From NCBI GenBank assembly GCA_900767135.1, contig CAAFYU010000085.1, forward strand, positions 62,001 through 126,000: a stretch of DNA of 64,000 nucleotides. The letters are read 5' to 3'. This document shows positions 7,264-15,756 of the stretch, in pieces. Position 1 is the stretch's first letter. The number at the start of each line of letters is the position of its first letter. The notes under the pieces are model-generated. The model searched no databases, was not told where the DNA came from, and saw only the letters and a program-made list of their open reading frames with translations. Source of the stretch: Candidatus Gastranaerophilales bacterium. Its GTDB lineage: Bacteria > Cyanobacteriota > Vampirovibrionia > Gastranaerophilales > Gastranaerophilaceae. The translations under genes were made by a program, and so were the position numbers.

Positions 7264-9648
7264 TCAAGGCTTTATTACTTCCAAACTTTTTGAAAAAACG
7301 TATTTCTTTTTGTGCTTATTATAAGTCAAGATGTTGTAAGATTTACCATTTGATGTTATTTTTATTGAATTATGTCTGTCGGTTCTGTAAATTTCAGTAT
7401 TTCTCAATAAATCCAAAGTTCCACGATTTGGGTGACCAAAAGCATTTGGCCCTGTCGAAATTATAGAAACCTGTGTTTTAAAATAATCTAACATATCATT
7501 ATTTACTACTCTCGGACCGCCATGGTGCCCGACTTTCAGGATTTCAATATTTCTTGGTAGAGAATTTTTGAGCTCTTTAAACGCCTTTACGCCGGCATCA
7601 CCCGTAAACAGCATATCAAAATCCTTGTAGCTCAAAAGGGTTATAATAGATTTTTCGTTATCCGTTTCAGAGTTGATAAAATATGTTTTCAAATTCAGGT
7701 CTTTTTCAGCATAAATTGAATTATTGTTAGTCGGAATTTGAGAATTTATCCCGAGTTTTTCAATTGTTTTGTAAATATTTTTAGAGGTCATAGAATCATC
7801 AGAATAGGAGTTCAAATAGACCTTCTTAACCCTTAAACTCTTCATTATATCAGCCGCACCGCCTGAGTGATCGTTGTCAAAGTGCGTAATAATCAACCCT
7901 TCAATATTTTTTATGCCTCTATCTTTCAAATATTTTATAATAATCGAATTTGCCTGAGCTTTGCTTCCATTGTAGCCAGCTCTTCCGGTATCAATGATAA
8001 AATATTTGTTTTCTGGCGTTTTTATTAGGAAACAATCTGCATTTTGCACGTCAAACGCAATTATATCAAGACTTTTTGATGGTATTGTGATGAAACTGCC
8101 TGCCAGTACAAGACAAATTCCAGCAATTGTAATTGCCAATTTTTTGCTAAAACCGATTTTGATAGACAGTGTAAGTAGCAAAATTGTCGCATAATAAAGA
8201 ATTATCTGGAACACACTAGGGTGTGATGTCGAAATCAAAGAATGAGAAAGGGTTGAGAAAAATTTTGAAATAAAGACAATTGCGTGCAAAAAGTAGTTCA
8301 AGATAAAATCCATAACCATGCAAATTTTATCCGTAAACGGTGAAAAAGCTGCAAGAATAGAGCTTACAAATCCGCCAAAACTTATCACACTCAAAAACGG
8401 CATACTGCAAACATTTGCAAATACTGAATACGTACTAAACGTATTAAAATAGAACATTTGTATCGGTGCAACCCAAATTTGTGCAATTACAGGAATAAGT
8501 GCAGCACCAATCAGCCATTGAGGGATTTTTGAGTCTTTAAACCGTTCAAAAATCACGTTTGCCGTCGTCAAAAGACCAAATGTTACGATAAATGAAAGCT
8601 GAAATCCGACATCATTAATATACGCAGGGTTGTAAATTAGCATTATCACAGCAACAAAAGCCAAAAGTGACACAGTATGAGCGTCGCGGTCAATCAATTT
8701 TCCGAGAAGAATTAAAATTAACATAAGTGCAGCACGAATTACAGATGCACCAAGTCCGGTCATCAGCGTGTAAATTATAATTATCCCAATGCCTGATAGC
8801 ACAGTAAGTTTAAATGGGCATCTCAGTTTTTTCATAAAAAACACCCAAAATCCATAGATAAAAGCAACGTTCATGCCGGACGCAGCCAAAATATGTAACA
8901 AACCGGAGTTTACAAAACTCGTTTTAATATAATCAGGAGGAGCAATCGCGTCGTCACCAAAGACAATTCCGCCAAGGATTTCAAGGTTAGGCGACTTCAA
9001 ATACTGTGCGTGAACTGTCACAATTCTATCTCTAACTTTGTTCAAACTCTGCAAAAACTTCCACTTTGGCGTAAGTTTGGAGTTTAAGTTGTTTGCACTT
9101 TTAGCATAAAACACAGAGAAAGTATCAAAATTTCTCAAATATTTTCCGTAATCAAATTGGGACGGATTGCCTGCCTTAAATGGAGTTTGTAGCTTTCCTG
9201 AAAACACATATTCATCACCGATTTGAAGTTTTTCGATACCGTTTCCGGAATACGTTACAAGGGTTTTTCCACTCGTCAGCTCATTATTAATCTTTTTAAC
9301 TTTAAAGAAAAATTTCGTTTTATTCGGCGAATTGCTGTTTGGAATACTTACTATTTGCCCTTGAATTGTCGCTTTTTCAGGTGCAAAAGATGCGAGGTTG
9401 TCCGTCATTTTAATCCTTAAACAAGAATTGAAAAAACCGAAATAAAACACGAACAGCCATAAAAGAATATATTTAGTAGGAACGAAATTTTTTATAATTG
9501 CAACAATTGCTAAGATGCTAAGTATTCCAGCAAAAACGAGTCCGTTGTCGTTGAAATAAGAGAGAATTCCGCACATAAAAACAATTGCAGTGATAAACAT
9601 TGCTGTATTTTTATTTTGTAAAGCTGTCGTTAAAAAATCCCTTATCAT
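7264..9648 (-). CDS. comEC: ComEC/Rec2 DNA-uptake channel
   Basis: The 794-residue protein has the three ComEC parts in order. An N-terminal DUF4131/OB-like region lies at about 40-190. The polytopic Competence domain at about 220-500 includes HILAASGMNVAF and GASVIRAALM. A C-terminal metallo-beta-lactamase domain follows, with THFDNDHSGG (about 600) and GHHG and HPNRGT later. The family forms the inner-membrane channel through which single-stranded DNA enters during transformation, with the MBL domain proposed to degrade the other strand. No ComEA or ComF is nearby, but a prepilin peptidase at 50158 would serve a type IV pilus. It lies 45 nt after the P-type ATPase gene on the same strand, with no clear ribosome binding site. 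Confidence 0.95.
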   Translation of the reverse strand: MIRDFLTTALQNKNTAMFITAIVFMCGILSYFNDNGLVFAGILSILAIVAIIKNFVPTKYILLWLFVFYFGFFNSCLRIKMTDNLASFAPEKATIQGQIVSIPNSNSPNKTKFFFKVKKINNELTSGKTLVTYSGNGIEKLQIGDEYVFSGKLQTPFKAGNPSQFDYGKYLRNFDTFSVFYAKSANNLNSKLTPKWKFLQSLNKVRDRIVTVHAQYLKSPNLEILGGIVFGDDAIAPPDYIKTSFVNSGLLHILAASGMNVAFIYGFWVFFMKKLRCPFKLTVLSGIGIIIIYTLMTGLGASVIRAALMLILILLGKLIDRDAHTVSLLAFVAVIMLIYNPAYINDVGFQLSFIVTFGLLTTANVIFERFKDSKIPQWLIGAALIPVIAQIWVAPIQMFYFNTFSTYSVFANVCSMPFLSVISFGGFVSSILAAFSPFTDKICMVMDFILNYFLHAIVFISKFFSTLSHSLISTSHPSVFQIILYYATILLLTLSIKIGFSKKLAITIAGICLVLAGSFITIPSKSLDIIAFDVQNADCFLIKTPENKYFIIDTGRAGYNGSKAQANSIIIKYLKDRGIKNIEGLIITHFDNDHSGGAADIMKSLRVKKVYLNSYSDDSMTSKNIYKTIEKLGINSQIPTNNNSIYAEKDLNLKTYFINSETDNEKSIITLLSYKDFDMLFTGDAGVKAFKELKNSLPRNIEILKVGHHGGPRVVNNDMLDYFKTQVSIISTGPNAFGHPNRGTLDLLRNTEIYRTDRHNSIKITSNGKSYNILTYNKHKKKYVFSKSLEVIKP

Positions 9649-9693
9649 TTATACTAAGATTTTAATATAAACAATATGGGATTTAAGCTTTTA

Positions 9694-11571
9694 TTAAGCC
9701 TTTTTTACCGAAAATATTCGAAGTGCGTTCAAAATTGCAATCAGGGTAACACCAACGTCTGCAAAGACTGCACCCCACATAGTGATTAAGCCCATTCCGC
9801 CAAGGATTAAAAATAGAAGTTTTACACCAATTGCAAAAATAATGTTTTCTTTTACTATAAACATAGTCTTTTTCGCAATCTTTATTACTTCTGAAATTTT
9901 TAAAATTTTGTCGTCCATAATTACGACATCAGCAGCCTCAATTGCTGCATCTGAGCCGAGCCCGCCCATTGCAATGCCGACATCTGCACGTGTCAAAACA
10001 GGTGCATCATTAATCCCGTCACCTACAAAAATTACGCTTCCGTTTTTGTAAGCCATAATCTCTTCAAGCCTTTCAACTTTTTGTGCCGGCAAAAGATCTG
10101 AATAAAATTTTCTGATACCAAGCTTTTGAGCAATAAATTCAGCAGAAGCCTTGACATCACCTGTTAGCATAACTGTTTCTTTGACCCGACTGTTTAATTT
10201 TTGAATTGCAAGTTCAGAATCAGGTTTAAGCTCATCTGAAATCACAATTGAACCAATAAATTTGCCGTTTTTTGCAACGTAAACAATTGAGCCGTTTGCC
10301 AAAACTTTATCATAACTTATCGAATATTTTTCCATCAATTTGTTATTTCCGACAAGAATTTCAGCTCCATCGACTGTTACTTTGACACCATTCCCGGCAA
10401 TCTCAACAACATTTGAAATTCTATCAGGCTCAATTGCTTTTCCATACGCAGCCTTCAAGGAATGAGCAATCGGGTGGTTTGAATAGTTTTCCGCAAACGC
10501 CGCAAGTCGCAACAAATCTTGCTTTTCGACACCGTCAGCAACATTTACATTTGTGACAGAAAATGTTCCTTTTGTCAAAGTTCCGGTTTTGTCAAAAACG
10601 ATTGCATAAGGTTTTGCCAAAGGTTCAATATAACAAGCTCCTTTGACTAAAATACCTGATTTTGAGGCTCTGCCAATTCCGGCAAAAAAGCTTAATGGCA
10701 CAGAAATTACAAGTGCACAAGGACAAGAAATTACAAGAAACGTCAGTGCCCTTTTGAACCAAACAACGAAACTTGCACCGTTTACCAACAATGGTGGTAA
10801 AATTGTCAAAACCAAAGCACCGACAACAACCGCAGGGGTATAATATCTTGCAAATTTTGTAATAAAGTTTGCGGTTTTTGGCTTTTTTGAGGCTGCATTT
10901 TCAACTAATTCAAGAATTTTTGAAACAGTAGAATCCCCAAACTCTTTTTCAACACGAATTGTCAAAACACCATTTGTGTTAATCCCGCCACTTAGTGCAG
11001 TATCTCCGACTTTTAGCGATTTCGGAATACTTTCTCCTGTTAGAGCTGAAACATCAACCGACGCCTCGCCGTCAATAATTTCGCCATCAAGTGGAATTTT
11101 TTCACCTGTTTTTACAACAATAATATCCCCGATTTTAACATCTTCAGGAGATTTTTTGACTAAGTCGTCACCAAGTTTGACATTTGCGTAATCGGGGCGT
11201 AAATTCATCAATGAAGAAATTGACTGCTTAGATTTTTCAACCGCCATGTCCTCAAGCATTTCCCCAATTTGGTATAAAACCATAACCATTACAGCTTCCG
11301 GATATTCGCCAACGGCTAATGCACCGAGAGTTGCAAGTCCCATTAAAAAGTTTTCATCAAATACATCTTTTTTTAAAAGATTTTTAAATGCTTTTAATAA
11401 AACTTCGTAACCTATAATCAAATATGCTACAAAAAAGATGATTGGTTTTAACCACAAGATATCAGGAGATAAAAAACCTAAAACTAAAAGAATAATTGAT
11501 GTTATAAGTCTTGGGAGCATAGATTCTTCTGATTCGTGGTTATGTTCAGGTTTTTGTTTGTGTTCGCACAT
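9694..11571 (-). CDS. P1B-type Zn/Cd-class metal-exporting ATPase
   Basis: The protein has 625 residues. It shows the P-type motifs TGES (about 178-181), CPC in a membrane helix (283-285), phosphorylation loop DKTGTLT (D327), HP (NHPIAHS) and GDGINDAP. The last helices contain GVKLLF and FADVG, the Lys and Asp typical of the ZntA/CadA class, supporting export of Zn, Cd or Pb. The N-terminal heavy-metal-associated domain is missing and is replaced by a 16-residue His/Glu/Cys-rich tail (EHKQKPEHNHE). Transcription is predicted from a promoter whose spacer carries the SmtB-type dyad, linking it to the sensor at 6882. AAGGAGA precedes the ATG. Confidence 0.95.
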   Translation of the reverse strand: MCEHKQKPEHNHESEESMLPRLITSIILLVLGFLSPDILWLKPIIFFVAYLIIGYEVLLKAFKNLLKKDVFDENFLMGLATLGALAVGEYPEAVMVMVLYQIGEMLEDMAVEKSKQSISSLMNLRPDYANVKLGDDLVKKSPEDVKIGDIIVVKTGEKIPLDGEIIDGEASVDVSALTGESIPKSLKVGDTALSGGINTNGVLTIRVEKEFGDSTVSKILELVENAASKKPKTANFITKFARYYTPAVVVGALVLTILPPLLVNGASFVVWFKRALTFLVISCPCALVISVPLSFFAGIGRASKSGILVKGACYIEPLAKPYAIVFDKTGTLTKGTFSVTNVNVADGVEKQDLLRLAAFAENYSNHPIAHSLKAAYGKAIEPDRISNVVEIAGNGVKVTVDGAEILVGNNKLMEKYSISYDKVLANGSIVYVAKNGKFIGSIVISDELKPDSELAIQKLNSRVKETVMLTGDVKASAEFIAQKLGIRKFYSDLLPAQKVERLEEIMAYKNGSVIFVGDGINDAPVLTRADVGIAMGGLGSDAAIEAADVVIMDDKILKISEVIKIAKKTMFIVKENIIFAIGVKLLFLILGGMGLITMWGAVFADVGVTLIAILNALRIFSVKKA

Positions 11572-11605
11572 ACAAATCTCCTTAATAAAATTACCTTACA
11601 ATAGT

Positions 11606-11635
11606 ATTATAATTGAACAACTATTCAATTGTCAA
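11606..11635 (-). promoter_or_regulatory. ATPase promoter with perfect SmtB-type operator
   Basis: On the minus strand TTGACA (11630-11635), an 18-nt spacer and TATAAT (11606-11611) form a consensus promoter. The spacer contains the dyad TGAACAACTATTCA (11614-11627), like known SmtB/ZiaR/CzrA sites. A repressor bound there would block RNA polymerase directly. Confidence 0.75.
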
Positions 11636-11711
11636 GTGTATGGGTGGGATTTTTTACAATTCATTACGATTGGCAGAACTATAATTGGAAGTTAATGTTT
11701 AAGTCGTTACA

Positions 11712-11770
11712 TTTTGTAACAAAGTTTGATTTTGATTAAAGGAAATCAAACTTTCTGCCGTATTACAAAA
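11712..11770 (+). promoter_or_regulatory. Long hairpin in the leader of the 547-residue protein
   Basis: AAAGTTTGATTT (11721-11732) and AAATCAAACTTT (11743-11754) form a perfect 12-bp stem with a 10-nt loop. TTTTGTAA (11712-11719) and TTACAAAA (11763-11770) can extend it. No T-run follows, so it is more likely an mRNA leader structure than a terminator. Confidence 0.6.
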
Positions 11771-11792
11771 CAGAAAGGAATAATGTACTATC

Positions 11793-13436
11793 ATGGGAAT
11801 GTCAGCATCACAAGCGAGATTATTAAGCATTACGGCAAGATTGACCGATAATGAACTTCGCTCTCAAACCATAACAAACTCAAAATTAAGACTTGCTGAA
11901 AAATCATCAGAAGCAAGCCAAGAGTACATGAATGCATTAAATTCCGAAAAATTGACTTTCAGATACTACAATGACAACGGAGAAAGCACTTCTTACAACC
12001 TGACTCCGGCATTGTTGTACTCTTATGAACCTTTAAAGAACCAATATTCTCTTCAAAACGCATCAGGACAAAATCTTGTATCAGCAACTGATGCTGCAAA
12101 TTTTGAGAAATCTGCTAACTTGTCAGAATTCTTGAATAAATACGGTTTGGTAGATAATTCTGAATTGGAAAAGTATAAAGCTGATAAAGCTCAATATACC
12201 ATTGATAAAGCTGAATATGATGCCAAAATAAAAAAATATAATGACGATAAAGAAAAATATGAAAAAGCTCTTAAAGAGCCGAGTTTATATGAACAATTTT
12301 CAAGTATTGTAGGAACAAAAGATAAACCGATATCTTCAACAGGCTACTGTTATGATCAAGCATTGAAAGGCAATGCAGATTGTTACTTACACCTACTAAA
12401 TTTACTTATTGATTTTGATGGTAAAACATTAAGCACTAGAACTTACAAAACAACAATAGGAGCTGAGCTTAAAACAAATGACAATAAAGGCGGAACTTAT
12501 AACCAATTATCAGATGAGCAAAAAGCAACATTTGCAACAATTTCTCAAAGGCTTGAAACTCAAAAATGCAATGGAGATGAAGACTCACTAAAAACCAAAG
12601 TAGATGCAGGCAAAACACCTACTGAGCTTGAAAAATTAATATTAATGGGTGACTACAAATTAGTAGAAAAAGATGGAGCAACTACTTATGAATTAAAAAC
12701 TCTTAAAGAAAAAGCTATTGACATGTATTATATAATACAAAACAAAGATACTCTTGGAGTGAATAGTGATTCTATGAAAACTATGCTTATTAACTTCACA
12801 GAAGGTGATATGCAAAAAGTTGCATTGGACGAACCGGTCAAGCCTGATGCTAAAATGCCGGAAGAACCGACGAAACCTGAGTTTAATTTGTATGTTAACG
12901 ACAAGGACAAAGGTCAATGGTATGTTAATTTGTGGTACTTGATGAATGGTTCAGAAACTGCAAATAAAATTAAATCAAGTACAAATTCTGATAAAACAAC
13001 AATTTATGGTGTTGATGAAAACAAAAAGAATTCATCTACTCAAAACTATAAAGTTATTGAAGATGAACTTTTGACAAGTTCAGATTGGCTTCAATTTGCA
13101 TTGAAAAATGGGATTGTAACTCTTAGTCAAGCTTCATACTTCAATCCGTCAGAAGACAGTAGTAAAACGCCTGAATATTCGGCAGAAGGGTTCTATTGGA
13201 ATCAAAAACCATATACAAATGCCTCTGATATCGTTTCTGTACAAGATGATGCTGCAATCGCTCGTGCTGAGGTTAAATACAAGAATGCAACAACAGAAAT
13301 CGAAAACAAAGATAAAAAATACGATCAAGATTTGAAAAAACTTGATACTCAACATAATGCTCTTCAAACAGAATATGAGTCCTTGAAGAACGTAATAGAT
13401 AAAAACGTAGAACGTTCGTTCAAAGCCTTTTCATAA
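11793..13436 (+). CDS. Lineage-specific protein with GMSASQARLL N-terminus
   Basis: No known domain is recognised in this 547-residue protein. The N-terminus (GMSASQARLLSITARL, then a helix with SKLRLAEKSSEASQ) resembles, from memory, a set of abundant uncharacterised proteins of gut Melainabacteria. Its heptad-rich look recalls secreted or filament-forming proteins with helical ends. There is a coiled-coil Lys/Glu/Tyr-rich segment at about 125-165, a long middle region, and a second coiled coil at about 495-545. No signal peptide or membrane segment is seen. The ATG lies 13 nt after GAAAGGA, rather far. The leader holds a strong hairpin, and a terminator follows. A surface or secreted structural role is a guess. 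Confidence 0.7.
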   Translation: MGMSASQARLLSITARLTDNELRSQTITNSKLRLAEKSSEASQEYMNALNSEKLTFRYYNDNGESTSYNLTPALLYSYEPLKNQYSLQNASGQNLVSATDAANFEKSANLSEFLNKYGLVDNSELEKYKADKAQYTIDKAEYDAKIKKYNDDKEKYEKALKEPSLYEQFSSIVGTKDKPISSTGYCYDQALKGNADCYLHLLNLLIDFDGKTLSTRTYKTTIGAELKTNDNKGGTYNQLSDEQKATFATISQRLETQKCNGDEDSLKTKVDAGKTPTELEKLILMGDYKLVEKDGATTYELKTLKEKAIDMYYIIQNKDTLGVNSDSMKTMLINFTEGDMQKVALDEPVKPDAKMPEEPTKPEFNLYVNDKDKGQWYVNLWYLMNGSETANKIKSSTNSDKTTIYGVDENKKNSSTQNYKVIEDELLTSSDWLQFALKNGIVTLSQASYFNPSEDSSKTPEYSAEGFYWNQKPYTNASDIVSVQDDAAIARAEVKYKNATTEIENKDKKYDQDLKKLDTQHNALQTEYESLKNVIDKNVERSFKAFS

Positions 13437-13478
13437 TACGTAGAATATCAAATGTATTAGATTATAATATATTTTATT

Positions 13479-13520
13479 GCTCAAAATGATAATACTTTTA
13501 TTATTATTTTGAGCCTTTTT
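13479..13520 (+). terminator. Intrinsic terminator
   Basis: GCTCAAAATGATAATA (13479-13494) pairs with TATTATTTTGAGC (about 13500-13513) and is followed by CTTTTTG. It closes the 547-residue protein gene. Confidence 0.85.
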
Positions 13521-13605
13521 GCTTGTGTAGTCTTGCTAAAAAGCGAATAAAAAATTATTCATTTTTAAATTGTAACGAAATCTTTACATAATAGAATTAA
13601 AAAAG

Positions 13606-13634
13606 GCAATTTTTTTACTGTTCAATACTTTATA
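13606..13634 (+). promoter_or_regulatory. GCAAWT/TTTATA-type promoter
   Basis: GCAATT (13606) and TTTATA (13629) are separated by 17 nt in the context GGCAATTTT and AATACTTTATATATATGTAAG. It is nearly identical to the element on the minus strand at 24063-24091. The start codon of the next gene lies about 30 nt further on. Confidence 0.6.
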
Positions 13635-13665
13635 TATATGTAAGATATAAAGAGAGAGAAAAGAA

Positions 13666-13926
13666 ATGGCTAGTACAAAATTTGGAACATTAGTTAGAAG
13701 TAAAACCCCAAAGAAAGTTAATCCGAAAGACGTATCAAGTGAAAATCTTGAAGATTATACATTCATTGGAAAAAACGATAAAAGAATGCGTTTTAACAAT
13801 TCAAAAGACCCGATATATTATGTATTTGATTGCATTGAGAACAGGCCGATTACAACATTGGCGAAAGAGTTTGTAAGAGATTCGTTTTTTGATGCCGTAA
13901 ACTTTGTATCGCAAGTCGTTAGATAA
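13666..13926 (+). CDS. Small protein of unknown function
   Basis: This 86-residue basic protein has no recognised family. It has no signal peptide or membrane segment. The N-terminal 25 residues are Lys/Ser/Thr-rich (KTPKKVNPKD), and the C-terminal half could form an alpha/beta fold with YYVFDCIENRPITTLAKEF. The start at ATG 13666 follows a purine-rich GAGAGAGAAAAGAA leader that may act as ribosome binding site. The gene is monocistronic, preceded by a motif-type promoter and followed by a terminator at 13985. Its promoter class is shared with kinase-like, ART-like and amidase genes, the only clue to its role. Confidence 0.65.
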   Translation: MASTKFGTLVRSKTPKKVNPKDVSSENLEDYTFIGKNDKRMRFNNSKDPIYYVFDCIENRPITTLAKEFVRDSFFDAVNFVSQVVR

Positions 13927-13984
13927 TCAATAGGATATTAGGAAAAGGAATAGTTTTAAAAAGGAAAAAGGATAAGGAATAAAG

Positions 13985-14010
13985 AAGATGGCAAAGCCAT
14001 CTTTTTTTTT
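13985..14010 (+). terminator. Intrinsic terminator
   Basis: AAGATGGC and GCCATCTT form an 8-bp stem with an AAA loop, followed by nine T. The 55 bases before it (13929-13984) are a degenerate purine-rich stretch of GGAAAAGGAATA-like units. Confidence 0.9.
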
Positions 14011-14027
14011 GATGTTTTGAGAAAGTC

Positions 14028-14055
14028 TTTACAAAAAATATTTTTGTAATATTAT
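14028..14055 (+). promoter_or_regulatory. Promoter of a short terminated transcript
   Basis: TTTACA (14028-14033), a 16-nt spacer and TATTAT (14050-14055). An ATG follows after exactly 6 nt (14062). Confidence 0.5.
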
Positions 14056-14061
14056 GATCCT

Positions 14062-14100
14062 ATGAATAACCAATCACGACGAAATGTAAGAGATTTTTAA
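14062..14100 (+). CDS. Possible leaderless micro-ORF (12 codons)
   Basis: ATG at 14062 opens MNNQSRRNVRDF and a stop at 14098-14100. There is no ribosome binding site, but the ATG sits 6 nt after the -10 element, the same geometry as trkA, prfA and others here. Three Arg codons cluster in it. Whether it is translated is unknown. It may be a chance ORF at the 5' end of a small RNA. Confidence 0.3.
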   Translation: MNNQSRRNVRDF

Positions 14101-14153
14101 AGGCTTGTTATAAGACACGCTTACATTCGTTGTAAAAAAGTTTTTTATTTCAA

Positions 14154-14183
14154 GACCTTTCCCCCCGAAGGGTCATTTTTTTT
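14154..14183 (+). terminator. Intrinsic terminator of the short transcript
   Basis: GACCTTTC and GAAGGGTC form an 8-bp stem (one G-T pair) around CCCCC, followed by A and eight T. Confidence 0.75.
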
Positions 14184-14215
14184 GTTAATAATCGTAAACA
14201 AATTCGACTAATTAG

Positions 14216-14244
14216 GCAAAAATCAATATTGATGTTACTTATAG
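14216..14244 (+). promoter_or_regulatory. Probable GCAAWT/TTTATA-type promoter
   Basis: GCAAAA (14216) and TTATAG (14239) are 17 nt apart in the context TTACTTATAG, a weaker copy of the shared element. It would give a leader of about 140 nt for the gene at 14392. Confidence 0.4.
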
Positions 14245-14285
14245 AAAAAGTGAAAGGTAGAAGAATGCATAAAAATATCCGACGA

Positions 14286-14385
14286 CGCTCAATAATCAAG
14301 GCGAATGCCCCAATCGTCAAATTAATGAATTTAATTTGGGGTTTGTAGTACTTAATTATTGAGTGGTGAATTCCGCCACAGGAAG
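14286..14385 (+). promoter_or_regulatory. Structured 5' leader of the 454-residue protein
   Basis: CTCAATAAT pairs with ATTATTGAG (about 14288-14296 with 14354-14362), enclosing CCCCAA/TTGGGG and CAAATTA/TTTAATTTG stems. A GTGG...CCAC hairpin with a GAATTC core comes just before the ribosome binding site GGAAGGA. The function is unknown. The paralogous gene at 56921 also has a structured leader. Confidence 0.5.
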
Positions 14386-14391
14386 GAAAAA

Positions 14392-15756
14392 ATGTTACCC
14401 GCAATTACATCAGCAGGCACTGCTAGTTATATATATTCAAAATTAGGAAACAATAATTCGCTTGTTCCTATGGCAATAAAAGATATTGCAAACAGTATTG
14501 GTCTTACTGCCGGATCTTATGTTACCGGCGATAAACTGGAAGGTAAAGACAGATTTTTAGATGAATTCGGAACGCAAGCTATTTGGCTTTTTGGAATTCC
14601 GGCATATAAAAAAATATTAGATTTGACATTATACAAGGTGTTGAATATTGATCCGAATTTCGATGTAAGAAATTTGGCTAAAAAAAGAAGTAAAATTCTT
14701 GAAAAATCAATAGAATACGCAGATTCTTCTATCAAAGAGAGCCTTAAAAATGCAACAAAGAACCCAAAATTTAGTAAAAACCTTGCGATGGGAAAATTTG
14801 TTGTGTCTACTGCATTAACAATTCTTTCTTATGCAGGTTTGACTAAATACAGACATAATCAGACTCAGAAAGCTGCACAAAAAGAGATTATGGAAGAGAT
14901 GAAGTTGATGAATAAGGGTAATCAAGACAAATTCTTCTACACAAATCCGTCAGAAAAGAAAGTTTTTGCAGATCTTCATCAAAAACAACAATCTCAACAG
15001 TCTAAACAACCGGCTTTTACAGGAAGTATTCAAGATTTTATGTACAATCCTGTAAAAAACCTTATGATTTTGGACGGAGCAATTACCGCAGAAAGACTTG
15101 GTGAATCAAGAAATAAACAAGAGTTTATCGGATATACAATCAAGGAAGGCTCTTTCTGGGCATTTATGTACTTTGCAAGTAAACCTATCCAAAAATTCTT
15201 GGAAAACAGAGTTGAGAAGAACAAACCTGCTTCAATCGATTTAGACGCAAGAGTAATTGAAAGCGAAGAACTTGCAAAAGCCTTTAAAAACGGAACTTTA
15301 ACAAATAGTGCCGACAAGATTTTAGGATTAAAAACTTATGAAAATATGCTTGAATATATCCATAACAATCCTGATGATTTTGTTGTACAAATGGCAAAAA
15401 AATCAGATATTTTGCCAACATTAAAACACGCAACTCAGGCTGATAATGTGGATTATAGAAAATTTATTGACTTAGACGAGTTCCAAGGTATTGCCGAAAA
15501 ATTGAAAAAATTAGCCGGTAAATTTGAAGACTTTAAACAAACAGATGTTAAAGACAAATCGTTGGAAGCGTTTTTAAAATCAGTAAAAAAACTAAAAAGA
15601 ATATCTGTCTTAGCAAACATTGGTGCATGTATCGGTGCTTTGGGCGTTTTAGCTCCGGCATTGATGATTGCAATGAGAAAATTTGATAAAAATCAAGGAT
15701 TCCAAGTCAAAGAGGATTTAAAAAAAGAGATGCTTGCTAAATCTGAGCAGAAATAA
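14392..15756 (+). CDS. Lineage-specific membrane-associated protein, paralogue of 56921
   Basis: No known family is recognised in this 454-residue protein. It is clearly paralogous to the protein at 56921: both have an N-terminal asparagine-rich GNNNS segment, DRFLDEF/RFLDEYSS, AIWLFGIP/AVWLGGIP, a hydrophobic segment after LAMGKFVVST/LAGKFIAST, the central motif PAFTG/PSFTG, and a C-terminal helix. Hydrophobic stretches at about 140-160, 235-255 and 420-440 suggest membrane association. ATG 14392 is chosen because GGAAGGA precedes it closely. The 3' end overlaps the convergent flavoprotein gene by 20 bases. A host- or envelope-related role is speculative. Confidence 0.7.
   Translation: MLPAITSAGTASYIYSKLGNNNSLVPMAIKDIANSIGLTAGSYVTGDKLEGKDRFLDEFGTQAIWLFGIPAYKKILDLTLYKVLNIDPNFDVRNLAKKRSKILEKSIEYADSSIKESLKNATKNPKFSKNLAMGKFVVSTALTILSYAGLTKYRHNQTQKAAQKEIMEEMKLMNKGNQDKFFYTNPSEKKVFADLHQKQQSQQSKQPAFTGSIQDFMYNPVKNLMILDGAITAERLGESRNKQEFIGYTIKEGSFWAFMYFASKPIQKFLENRVEKNKPASIDLDARVIESEELAKAFKNGTLTNSADKILGLKTYENMLEYIHNNPDDFVVQMAKKSDILPTLKHATQADNVDYRKFIDLDEFQGIAEKLKKLAGKFEDFKQTDVKDKSLEAFLKSVKKLKRISVLANIGACIGALGVLAPALMIAMRKFDKNQGFQVKEDLKKEMLAKSEQK

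Larger units (their letters stand above)
14062..14183 (+). ncRNA. Candidate small RNA or attenuated leader
   Basis: The stretch from the predicted start to the terminator at 14154-14183 is about 120 nt. ACGAAATGTAAG (14079-14090) can pair with CTTACATTCGT (about 14120-14130) with one bulge, and an A6-G-T6 palindrome follows. The 465-base gap 13927-14391 therefore holds a terminator, this short transcript and the structured leader of the next gene. Confidence 0.4.

Noticed and set aside
11783..11848. An ATG at 11783 opens a 21-codon overlapping ORF ahead of the 547-residue protein.
   Set aside because: GGA is only 3 nt upstream, the frame ends quickly, and the main ATG 11793 gives a long conserved-looking protein. 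It is probably chance.
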